NCBI GenBank assembly: GCA_007844125.1 | Contig: CM017564.1 | Location: 24,608,263 to 24,672,262 of the forward strand | From: Sinonovacula constricta | Taxonomy: Eukaryota; Mollusca; Bivalvia; Cardiida; Solecurtidae | Direction: 5' to 3' | Length of the DNA: 64,000 nucleotides | Shown here: positions 39,001 through 52,000 of the stretch, one piece after another | Layout of the letters: the number at the start of each line of letters is the position of its first letter | Position numbering within the stretch: position 1 is the first letter of the stretch | Position numbers and translations under genes: made by a program | The notes under the pieces: model-generated | What the model was told of the DNA's origin: nothing | What the model saw: only the letters and a program-made list of their open reading frames with translations | Databases searched by the model: none

Positions 39001-42000
39001 TTTAAATCCAGTCAGCCGACACCTCTGAAAGTCAAGTGCAAAGGTCCGAAATCAAAAAGAAAGTCTTCAAAAGCCACGGCAGCCAAACCACTACTGCCTG
39101 TGGTAAAAGAAACTAGCAAATCTGACACAAAAGAACAAGCTCTTGAAGACTTTGATCTAGGAAGCATGGACTCTCAGTGTTTTTCTAAAAATGATGGCTA
39201 TAATAATCAAAGTAAAAAGACCACTGATTTAGTTCGAAAAAGTGTTCTGAAGAAACCAAGGCTTGATGAGAAAGTGGTCAGTCAAGTAAAAGAAATGCTG
39301 AAAGCAGCAGAAGACCATGATCTGTTAACATGTACACAGGATGCAGTGGACAGTTTGACAAAGGAACAAACAAGACGTGTCACATTTAAGGAACCTGTGT
39401 TGACAGACTTTGTGAATTCTGGCAAGATTGATATACTGGCCTATCGTAAAGCCAGGGAGAAGTTTCTCTCACCTAACAAAGCAAAGGAAACTGTAGCTAA
39501 TGAAGAGGTAGTAGTTTGTGCAGAAGAGAATGGTGAAGATGATGACAAAGATGGAAGATTAAGAACGGAATTCAGAAGCAAGAGCTTATACAAAATTGTG
39601 ACAGAAAGAATAAAGGATGAGAAAAAGCCCCAAAGATCAGAGCAGATAGATGGAGAAAATCTTACAGGTAAGAATTTGACTGGGAAAAGTGCATCGTTCT
39701 TAAGAAATTATTTTGTTGATGTGAAAAATTAGGTTGAAAAAAGGCATACTTGATCAAAATGAAAATGTAAACAAATATTTTCTTTATTATTTTTTTTTAA
39801 TAAAGAGATCATGTGTACCAAATTGGAAAGGCCAAATCATTGTTGTTGTTTTTTCCCAAAATTTATCTGGGAATTTGTTACAAAATGTCATTAAATAGGT
39901 TTAAAGCTTGTATCTGATACCGCCTTTAATGTATTTCTTGTCTTTAATGTTATAAAATCTTTCAGGATAATTGTTACAAAACTAATATTTCTCGAATTCA
40001 TCTAGCATTTCATATGCTTCTTATTTAGACACCTTAGCTTGTTATGTTTCAGAAGAAAGAATGCCGGATACTGCTGAATTGGTTGCTGCTGCCCCTGATG
40101 ATGATGATGATGATGATGACTTGTCGCCGGATTATCGTTTCCATGACAACAGTGGCAGTGAGACAGATGACTTGGGACTTGAATTTGAAGATGATGAAAC
40201 CAGTAAATATCACACTTTTGAACCAACAAAGAAACTAATTAAAAAATAATTTGTAATACTTATATTGGAAGTTTATTATAAAAAAAAAAGTTTTTATTTT
40301 TTGTATCTCTATTTATGTTGGTTGTGTGTGTTATCCTTATGTATTTTTTTTTCTTTTTCAAGTATTAAAAATGAAGAGCAGAAACACCTTACTTTTGGAT
40401 CTCCCAATCCTTCTGGTCATGTGTATTTAACATTTATGTCCAAACTTACTTGCTGGAATATGTAATTACAATTTAAAATAAGAACTTAACCAAATGTTGT
40501 TCATTTTAAAGTAATAATATAAACAATTTGTTAAAAAAAGTGCATTTATATTCTTATTTGTATTAGATATTCTAAAAATACCATATCAGTAGCATAAATT
40601 GATCTTTCTTAGAGTATGTAGATTGAAAAAGGTGACTTAGTTTGCCTTTTTTGAGGCATAGCTTTGACACTTAATAGAGTGCTGACTTCGCTGTGATTCC
40701 ATGCCAGGAACATGAAACTTAAACTCAAATTATCCTGGCTCTGGATAAACCAGTTATGGAACAATATAAGTAATCTAAAGCAACAAAAAATGTATCTGAA
40801 ACTGATTTAACACAGGCCCATGATAGCATGGTGTACACATTAGCATGATACCTTGCAGTCTTGTTATCCTACCACTGGACCAACCAATTATGAAACAATC
40901 TGAAAAAGTTAATTCTTTAAGAATTTCTTTTAAGAAATATTACAAAAACATTTGGGATCTCTTTATTACGATGATTAAAACTTGCATTTGCCATATCAAA
41001 ACTAAGACTGACATATATGCAGGCTGGTACCTGTATCAAAATTGCTTGGTGAGAAAATGGAAAATGTTGATTAACAAACATATCCTTTTTTCACTGAACT
41101 GTTGCTTTAACCAAAAAATGGCCAACTAGTATGCATGTTTTCATTTCAGCCTTTTCAAAAGATGAAAAACATCCTGAAATAACAGACACAGTTTCCATAG
41201 TAATGGACACAAACTCTCATAAAGATGTAGTGACTGTTACCAAGGAACCTGTAACCAAGGAAGCTGAAGCCAGTAAAATTGTAACCAAGAAGTCTTTAGC
41301 CAAGGAAGCTGTAATAAAAAAATCTTCAGACAAGGCAGCTGAAATTGAGGAAACTGTTACCAAGAAATCATTAGCTATGGACATTGTAACTGAGACATCT
41401 GTAGCCAATGAATCTTTAACCAGTAAATCATTAGCCACAGAAGCTGTAACTAAGACAACTTTAGGCAAGGAAGCTGTAACCAAGACATCTTCACCCTGGA
41501 AAGGTGTAACCAAGACATCTTTACCCAAGGAAGCTGTTACTAAGAAATCGTTGTCCATGAAAGCCAAAACTATGGAAACCAGCTCTGGTCCAGTTCAGAA
41601 ACATAAGGCTAAGGAAGAGGCCATATTGACCCCTGACCTGAGGATAGATTCACCTGAAGTCTCTATTGTTGAGGAAACTCCCTTGATATTTACTGTGCCT
41701 TCATTTGACACCAAGATCAAGCCATTTAGCCGATCTGGAGCCAGCGGTTTGCAAAAGAAGAATACAAGGACATTAAAATCCAGCAAAAAGCATTTTGCCA
41801 GTTCTTCAGAACTCTGCATTGTAGCAGAGACTCCTATGATTGATGTAAGAGATGACAACAGAATGAAATCCCAGGAAGAGTTTGATGTAAATCAAGCAAG
41901 CAGCTTTGAGGAAGATCCAATTATTGTGAATGGAAAGGAAAAGGTTATATCTCCTCCAAATGAAACTGATCTCGAAGTAGATGAAGACTCTGCTAATAAA

Positions 42001-45000
42001 GGTGTTGAAAATATAGAGAAAGATGTTTCGTATGGTTCTGCAGGTAAAGAGCAGATTGATGAAAACATGGATTCTGCAGAAACACAATCCCCTTCTCTTT
42101 CAATCATACCTGGTACAGCAGAGCAAATAGAGGAAATAAACAGTAATTTGAAACTGTCTCAGAGTTCTGTAAATCTTGTTTCTGACAGTTCAGTCGAGTT
42201 AAGTGAATCCATCTTAGCTCCTAAAGCTTTGTCAAATCACTCAACTATCACTGGTGCCCAGACTGTATTAACCCCAACAACCGATCAAAAAACTGGTTCA
42301 AGTTTTAGCTCTAGTAAGAGAGAAAAGAGAAAGAGAAAATGTTTCATGTTAGAGGATAATTCACAATCACTTGATTTTGGTTCATTAACTAAGACTAGTG
42401 TTGATGTTTCAGATAACAGTGCAAGAACACCAAAAAGACAGAGACGCAGATCTAGGGAAGTTAGCCCTAAGGCATCTAGCTCAGGAAACACTCCTAATAA
42501 ATCAGATACAGATCAAGAATTTTTAAAGTTTAAAACTGGTGGAAAACCTGATTTTGGTGCTGGTACAGAAGATGTTGTGACGATAGATGATGATGAAGTA
42601 GAACCTGGCAAGCATACTAAAATTGATGCTGAAATAGATGATACCCTGCTAATTGAACCTAATGATACAAGTGACATTGATGATACAGCTGATTGTAAAA
42701 GCAAGACTAAGCTTCAGGGATCTGAAGAAGTGCTTTGTGAAACTGAAGCTATGGATGTTGATGATACTGTAGAGCAGGAACAGGAAGGTGAAGCAACTTT
42801 TAAGTTTAGCACTCCTGTGCTTGAGAACAGTAAAACTATTAATCCTTCCCAGAACAGTGATCAAAACTCGGGTTTAACACTCGATATGCAGTCTCCTAAT
42901 ACTAGAAAGGAGATAAATTCAGCTGTCAGTAGGCAGTCGCCCTCTCAAAAAGGTGTTCTTTCAACACAGTCTATTGGATTTTCACCAGTCTCTGATAGAC
43001 AAAGTTCAGCTAGTAATGCTAATACCAGTCTACTCCTACAATCACCTCCTAGTTCTTGTGGAACTCAAGTCTCTGTAAGAGAACCAACTGTTCTATCTCC
43101 GGGCGAGTCGCAGGGAATGGTGAATCAGTCTATTATTTCACTAGGATTATCACAGGGTGAAGTAAGCCAGTCCATAATTTTATCGGGGTCGACAAAGGAT
43201 GGGGAAGATGAATGCAATATTAGAAAGAGAGAGGCGCAAAAAGAGCCACAGAAAGATGTGGATCAACTAAGTAAAGGTGATTTTAAACTGAAAGAAAATG
43301 TGAGAAATTCTATAAGCTTACTTGATGAATCTAATGAGAGAAAAAATCCAAAAGCAGGGGTATCACACTTTGACAAGATAGGAGGGAATCGAGATGATGA
43401 TGATGATGTGTTGATAGAATCTGGTCATTCAAAATGTGAAGTGCCAGAGACATTAAATCTGGACATGGATGAAGAAGTAGTCAATGTTGAAATGAATGTT
43501 CCGGAAACACTTTTGTCCGATGAGGAGCCATCCTTTCCTTGCCAGAAAAATGGAAATGAAAGGGGTGTTCCAAAAAATTTAAAAGAAATCGGCTTCCATA
43601 CGCCTACAACAAGAAATACCTCAAGTGACCATTCATCTGGAAGACAGTCTGTTGGTAGGAGAGCAAGAGGATTTTCAAAAAGGCTTTCCAAAGGGTTTGA
43701 CCAGGTAGAAGTTAGATCACCATCAGAAAAGTCTGCCATTTCCAATACGTCTAAGTCAGTGGAAAAGACACAGTCACCATTTCACAGCTATCACTCTCCA
43801 ACATCACGTCTCATTTCACCAGCAAACAAATTCATTTCACCAAAATTTGGAACTCAGAGAACGAGCCTTAAGCCACAGCCTAGTCCAGTTCAACAAACGG
43901 ATGTTCTAACCCCATACAAGGCCAGTTCCAAATATGGTGCCAGGGCTAGGTCAGGTCTGTCAAGTGGTAAAAACAGAGAAAAGATGAAGCTTAATGATGT
44001 TGATACAGTTGTGCTAAAGGGCAAGTCAGATGGTTCTTGCAATGAAAGCAGAGTAAATGCGAAGCCTGAAGTTGTTGAAATTGTTGAAGTCAGAGGTAAC
44101 ACCAATACTTGCAAAATGAGTCCTTTTGCTAAATTTGCTGGTATTTTAGATGTAAAGAAAGACAAAGTAAGAGATGATAGGGACGGTCTATGTGGAAGTG
44201 TTAAAGATACAACTGGTAATGTTATAATTGTTAATGATGAAGATGATTTGATAGTATGTTCTGATGAAAATGTGAAAAGCAATGGATTTTCTGATGAAAC
44301 TTTGACTAAGCTTTTACAGAAAGAAAGTTCTACAAGGAATTTAAGGTCAGGTAAACAGTCAGCTTTGAATGCAGATGTTTCTATAACTCCTGACAAGAAT
44401 ATGTATGATAAAATTGCCCCAGTTGACAACAGTCAGCTGTCAGAAAGCCCAGACTTTACTCTGGATTCGTCTTCTGAAGATGAACTGAATATTTCAAATA
44501 AATCTCTGAAAGAAGTCTTGGATAATTATGAGAAACTGAAGCAGAAAGCTGAACAAGATCTTAATGAAGAAGACACACCAAAAAGAACAGTGAGGAATTC
44601 TAGAAATCATACAAGAAAGTCAAATAATGTCAGGATTTCTCTTGAGGGTGATTTTAAGAGAGCCCGCTATGAGATGATAAGTGATGATGATGAAGAAAAT
44701 TCTGTACCGGAAACTATCGATGATGAGGTGACAAGTCAGGTTTCTGTTGCTTCTGAGAAAAGTGAAGGCAATTCTGTAAATTTGTCTGATGTACATAGAG
44801 TCATTGATCAAAGTGATAATGAAGATGATGGTTTGAAATCTGTACATGATGACATTTCCGATCTAGCTGGTGCTGCTAGTAGTGCTGATGAAGGCATTGT
44901 TGAACCAACTGTTTCAACAGATGAAGACATGGGTTGTGACAATGAACTAGATTCTGATGCAGGTGTTAATACTGCTGGTAATAAAGAGGAGAGGAAAAAC

Positions 45001-46038
45001 ATAAATGCTGTGGTTATTGAGGCAACAGATGTTGAAAGTTACGAGAAAGGAAGCGTTAATGATGGGGAAATTATTGCTGCCAAGAAAGATGCGGATGATC
45101 GAGACTTTGAGATCGATGATACAGAAGATGAGGGTAATGTAGGTGGCGTTGTTGCTGCAACTTCTGATGATGAGTTGTTATATGAAAAAGTTAATATTAG
45201 ATGTACTGCAGCAATGTCTGATAATGGTGAATTTGAGTATGAGACAGAGAATGGCAAGATTAATGATGAAGAGGTTGATGAAAGAATGGTGATAGAGGAG
45301 TCAGATTTAGAAGATGAGGACAGTCGTCCAATGAATCTGACCGCTTCATCTGCCATCTCCAGTATAAGTGAGGATCTAGACACCCAGGTAAGGGACTGGA
45401 GTAATAATCTTGATTAAATCTTTGATAGACAAATAAATCAAGCCAAGGCAAATGGCTTAGGTCCAGATAAGTCAGTTTCTGCTAGAAGCTGTCTTTTCAG
45501 GATTGTCAATATTTAATGCTGAGGTCTTGTCAGTATGTCTAGCTATACCTCCACAAAGTGATTTTACATAGACCCTGTACTTTGCAAGTAAATCCAGAGC
45601 TGTGAGGTTTACATTTTGAACTTGTAGGTGTCAATGTGCATGCATATATATATCAAGTTTAGATTTAAAGTTGGTTTCCCTAACGTGCATTTATTCACAA
45701 AACAATTGTCATTGTGAATATTTCAACATGAAAATGTTCCCTTTACCAACTTCAAGTTAAGTTTTGGCCAGGTGCCATAGATTTATGGTACCAGAATCTT
45801 AATTTTACTGCAAGGCATAAAAATTGTCTCTTAATGCACAACTGTGCCACCTAAATGTTATGGCTTGAACCAATTTAATGTGGTATAACAAAATATAGAC
45901 ACCAACTCTTTCAGGACCAAGTCAACTTACAGGCTGACCTGGACATAATGGCAGCTGAAATGAAAAGCCTCATGGAACAGATGAAACAGAAGAGGGCAAG
46001 CAGGTAAGCAACCCTTCATCACATTTAGAACTTGTAAC

Positions 46039-46076
<38 letters not shown>

Positions 46077-49000
46077 AGTAAGCTAGACACCCTTTAACAC
46101 ATTCAGAACTTGTGGACTGTGCACCCCCCCCCCCCCCACCCACCCCCTTAACTAAGGTAAAAAAACAGTAAGCTAGACACCCTTCAACACATAACTTGTC
46201 GACTGTGCCCCCCTTAACTAAGGTAAAAAACAGTAAGCTAGAAACCCTTAATACTTTCAAAACTTGTTGGCTGTACCCATCCTTCTGTCTGCCTTTCTTT
46301 ATTTTGGGCTATATCTCAGCAACCACTGGCTTGAATACAATGAAACTTTATGGGAAGCTTCACCAAAAATTAAATGCACATATTTATAAATTTTGTATAA
46401 TATGATATAGGACCATTTATGTCAGGGATATATCTAAACAAGCACCAGTTGGAATTCAACACTATTTTTTTTATAATTTCTAGTAATTGATAGCTTTACC
46501 CTGTTCTTTCATACTTACCTCGTACTTTGTTTTTCAGTACCTTTTGACATCTTATACCTATTTAAGTAAAAGCCAATTTATATAAAGGCCATAAGCTTTA
46601 AAAATAAAAATAATCATTGAAATGATACATTCCATAATACCAATGTTTAATTCTAGCCGACTTGTAGTGCCGCAGGGCAGAGTGATACACAATGTATGTG
46701 TAACACTTCATATATTTTTATGTATAAGTGTTGTCAAATTTATTTGTAAATGCATCACAAGTCATTATGAAAAATCTCTATAAAGCAACATCACTCATTG
46801 CATATTTTTGTTTTCTTATTTTTATTAGGACTCAGTCAAATGCAAATAAAACCAAGGAAACTTCAGATCAGCTTGTTGATGATGAAAATTCTGCTGATGA
46901 TGACAAAGAGTGTGAGATTGTTGATGATGATGATGATGACAGCCCAGATGCTGCTGCTGCTGTCGATGATGCCACTGCTGTTGATGATGAGATGACAGAA
47001 AACACTAGCAGTTGTCTACAAGCTCCATCATTATCATTATGTGAACAAGATGTTTTCCAAGGGCATGATGAAAATCCAGGTAAATATTTTGTTTGTTAAA
47101 AAAGGTGAGAACCAGACCCAATATCGTAATCGGTAGAACATCCAGGTACGGGAGGCCCCAGGTTCAGAATCAGGCTGCAGCATACTAAAGTTGTTAAAAA
47201 TTGGTAGTGGTATAGCTCCCTTGCTATCTGTCAAGCAAATATAAGGGAAGTTCCACTACTTGTTGGCACGGTGTCAGGATAATGTGACTGGGTGTGGTAT
47301 CATGCTAGGTGTTCACTGCATGTAATACAAAGTGAAGGCAGCACTATATCTGCTTCTAGTGGACATCGTCTCCAGATAACTGAAGTACTGATGTTAGGAC
47401 GATAAAAGAAAAGAAATTAGGTGTTTGTCACTGTATTAGCAAAACATGTGAGTCAGTGTTCCAGCTGATAATGGCAAACTGCACATAAGTAATTTAACTT
47501 AGATATTGTCTTCTTAAAAATACCCACAAGTCACAAGGCATGATGAAAAACTTGTATAAAATTGTAAGAAGCTGTCACTAATTTGACTCACTGAAAAAAA
47601 GAAAATTCTAGCAATGAACCAAATAGATATTAGTGTGTTAAAGAAAATGATGGAAATGTAAAAAGAAAATTCCAGAAACTGGAACCATTTCATCTGTAAC
47701 ATTTCTTGACTGATTACTTGTACAGGGTTTAAAGTTTTCCATCTATTGATGGAATTCCATATTTTCGATGATCTCATAGGTCATTTTTCCAAATAATGCA
47801 AATCCGGTGAGAAATTGGGGGTGAGAGGTATGCAGTGTGCATTTAATTTACATTCCCTAGATCCAAAGTTCTAAATTTAAGTCTTATGGGGACTGCCGAT
47901 GTAAAATTTCAGTTAGTTTTACAAGATCATATTTGATTGTACCTTATTGTTTTTGTTAGCTAATGAAATTTTTCATTACTAAAGTAGTTATGTTCCAGAA
48001 GAGCAGTTTTACTTTATTGCATACTTTTATTTTGTACTATCTTTTTTTATCCATTTGCTTACTGTTCCTTTTTTTTTTTTTTACTTTCTCATATGTTTAC
48101 TGTTTTTTCAATATCATCAGAAGATGCATCATCACATAATTCACCCAGTGACCCTGAGAACACATCCGATGTTACTATGACATTAAGTCCTCCCTCCCCA
48201 ACTAGACCAGCTCTGCAGGAGATCGACGGAAATGTTTTAAACCAGTCAGAGTCGCAGACACAGAAACCTCGAGGATTCGTGGCCACTGGTCTTTCCATGT
48301 CACAGAATGTAACTCTTACCCCTTTTTAAAGTTTCTTTCTCAAATATAGGTAAAATGCTCACAAATAATATCACAAGCAAGACCTTTTGCTACTTTCAGC
48401 TTAGAATCAAATTGAAACTTCATAAATAAGCTTACTTTTGTTGCTCTGAAAATTGTGACTTGGGCTTAAGTCATGACTTAGGCTTAAGAATGGTTGGTGA
48501 ATAAGTACATAGTTGGGTGGTCTCCTAACTGACCTGTGGTGCCATGGTTATTCTGCTTAGACATTTGTATGAGATATTCCTCCATCGAAAATATTTGCAT
48601 GTCTCCTATATTGTGTGTCACATGTGATATATTAAAAAGCAATATTAATCAGCTTAACTTTGAGTTATAAAATGAAAATATAAAATGATAAAACTAATTC
48701 ATTATTCCTGAACTGTTTTATACGTGTCAATTGTTTATGTTAACAGATGGAGTGTATGAAATTGGCAAGTCTGAATGACATCAAGTTCTCTGCCAAGTTC
48801 CACAGCAATGTGTCTCATGTCATAGTTAAACCAGGTCAGTAATTTTTTAATTGCATTTGTTCATCTACAAAGAAAGCTTCTCATTATAGGATTTTTTTTT
48901 TATTCCATGTTGCAATTATTTAAAAGGACTGCAGTCCTTGTTGATGTTAAATGGGACTGAAATGACTCACATTGGTTGAATATCTTCAGTCAAATCCTGT

Positions 49001-52000
49001 AAAGTATGCTTGCAAATCCTTGGACCAGACCTGGCTGAGTTGTTCATTTTCAATTTAAAAAGAGAGAGGTAGCTGAAGTACCCTTATAACTTAATAGGAA
49101 AAGAGTATTTACCTACAAATGATTCTTATTAAAAAATGAACTATAATTACAAAATATGCATAAATGCTGACTGGTATATTTGCCATCCAGTAAATGGTGA
49201 GGGCCGTGTATGTGACAGAACCCTCAAGTTCTTCCTGGGTTTGGCTTATCGATGTTGGATTGTGTCTTACAACTGGGTCGAGGACAGTCTAGCTCAAGGC
49301 CACCTCCTGTCAGAGGTATTGTGGGATTATATTTTTTCCTTCATGATAACCTTGATTAAAAGTTTCATTACAAGTCACTGAGTTTGCCTATGAATTTACA
49401 ATAACAATATGAGTTAAATATTAGCCATCCTGTTCCGTCCCCTATGTATCACATATGACAGCAGCAGCACAGCACCACAAGGACCTCACCAAGCATGTTC
49501 TCCTTACTAACACTAGTCTAATCTGCCTGTAATTTACCTAAGTTTTATTTGCCTGCATTTACCTCTTTTCCATGAATAGGTGTCTATTATATACCTGTAG
49601 AAACCATATGAAATTGTGGATGACTCCAGCTAGTGTGAGGGGGATGGGGTGGGGGCCTGTAGTGTGGTGGTAGAGTTGCTGATTGCAACTCCTCCGACTG
49701 CTTCTCAGCCTCTCAGATCTAGGGTTTAAGTTTCCTTCGGCGTGAAGGACTTACTATGGAAAGGTGTTCTAGCTGACTTGTGGCTGATGGTTCTACACAG
49801 TCATTTGTCTGGGGTCTTCCTCCACCAAAATAGCTTGACATTGCTATAATGATTATAATTGGTTGCTGCAATGTATTTCAAAAACAAAACCAACTAGAGT
49901 GTCTATCTCTGGGCACGCATCTGTTCCTTTCTGTAAATTTACTGTATATTGTATATGCATGTACCTGTAATTTAGCTATGTCTGTTTAGTATCTTTAAGG
50001 ATAATCTACTTTTAGTTTACCTTCCAATTTTTTAAATTTGCAGGAACCATATGAAATCCAGGGTGACTCAAACTCAAGCTTTCTCCACCAAGGACCGCGT
50101 CGAGCTCGATTGTCTACCAAACCTGTGTTTCAGGGTCTTGAGATGATTCTTCTAGGAGACAACCCACATCTGACCAGAGGTAGGTCTGACTTCATGTCTT
50201 GATGACAAAATAGGCTTGAAATCAAACATGATCTACCTTAGTGTCACTGTGTCATAAAGTGTAAATAAATTAATTATTATAGCCATTGTGAAAGAGTGTA
50301 CATTTTTAACCATTTAAGCAATTACTCAGTTAAATCTTTTTTTTTTTTTTTGCTTTTTTGCTACATTGGCGGTTAATGCCATATGTTAGTAACCGAAGAC
50401 AGCGGGGAATGCAAAGTTGTTCAAACGAATTTTGTTCCGTTGAAAAACATGACCATTTTTTATCACATGGCCGTATTACCAATTATGATAATCTTCTGGT
50501 CAGAAAGAGCAAGAGCCTTGATATTTGGTATACATGTTCTTTGGGTGGCTCTCTATTACAATTGTTCAAAAAACTGATTCGTCACATGATGAGGTTACCA
50601 TGACTATGACCATTTTTCCATATGGCAATACAGGAAAAGTTTCAAAATGCTGTAGTCAGAAACTGTAAGAGCAAGAGCCTTGGTATTTGGTATAAATGTT
50701 TCTTGTGTAGTTCTTTCTCAAAGTTGTTAAAAAACATTGATCTGTGAACAATTAGGACCGCCAGGAGAGTGGCCATTTGCCATATATGGTTATATAATTA
50801 AACTTTGAAGCTTTGTGTCAGGCCAAATCCCCTAAATTAAAGTATAACTGACTAATCCAAATGATTCTTATGAGCTTACCTATTTACAGTGCTTCTTTTC
50901 TGTTATTTTTTTTTTTACATCTGTAGCAATATGTGGGGCCATCATGGCCCTCTTCTCTTTTTTAACATAGTTTTTGGCAATAAGTTCTCCAGAAAAAATA
51001 AAGATCGGTTTCTACAGCAGTTCTTCAAAAAGAATTTCACAAATTATGAATTTCTGTATAATAACATTGCACAATCATTACAGATGCAAGTCTAATATTA
51101 GCATAATGCTTTAATGAAGCTATTTCAGGTGAAAACCTCATTTAAACATTGAAAAATGACTAAGTTGTGGTAGTATGAAAATAAAACTGCCTGAATTTAA
51201 GTTTTGACTAGGACTAAAAAATATTATGTGAGTACAGGCCTTACTTAAGTGGGGCTTTTAAATTATATATGAACTGAATCCTGTTATTTATGAAATATTT
51301 TTTTTATATGCAGTTTTTGTGAATTTCAGACTCAATGTGTGAGTTGATCACTGCCTGCGGAGGTCATGTGATTGACATGTCCCAATTAGGAGAAGGTCAA
51401 AGGAAATTGTTGGTCGTCTCATGTACAGATCTTGAGGATGAAGAAGACAGACAGGCCTTGATGCATCAGAGCAAAGGTGACATATTTTTTGAGTTTTGTG
51501 TGTAGAACAAAATCTCTCACATTCATATTAATAAAAGCGGTCATTTATTTTCCGAATTGGTCAAAATCCATAATTCTTAAGAAAAAAAATCTCGTGTTGA
51601 TTATATTCACAAGGCTTAGATGTGCAAACCAATAAGAAGATCTCAAAGCAAAATAGTGAACATTTTCAGGAGGGATTTTGTTCATATGTGCTAGATGTAA
51701 AATGAACAGACGGGATTTTGTGTGAAAAGGATTTTATCAATCCCCCAGATTTTCATTTTTGTACCAAACAAACCTTGCTTAATTGTACAATTGAGAATAG
51801 GTGATTATAAAATATTTGTAGAAATACGAATATATTTGTTGAAAATTGGTGAAAGTTGTTCATACACCTTCTTGTTATGAAGGTTCTTGCACTTATCATT
51901 GTGGCAAAAACATTTGGTTTTATGGTAAAACACATGGGTTGATTATTCTAGTATAATAAATCAATTGACCTAAACTGAGAGTGGCCGGTTCCTTATTTTG

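Noticed and set aside
37402..45417. Two separate single-exon genes of 776 and 1,428 codons
   Set aside because: Both frames start and end at good splice sites, and phases join them to RING exons upstream and BRCT exons downstream.
41217..45451. Many antisense ORFs of 60-179 codons inside BRCA1 exon 8
   Set aside because: They are complements of acidic, Ser-rich codons (GAT, GAA, TCT), with no domain or splice support.
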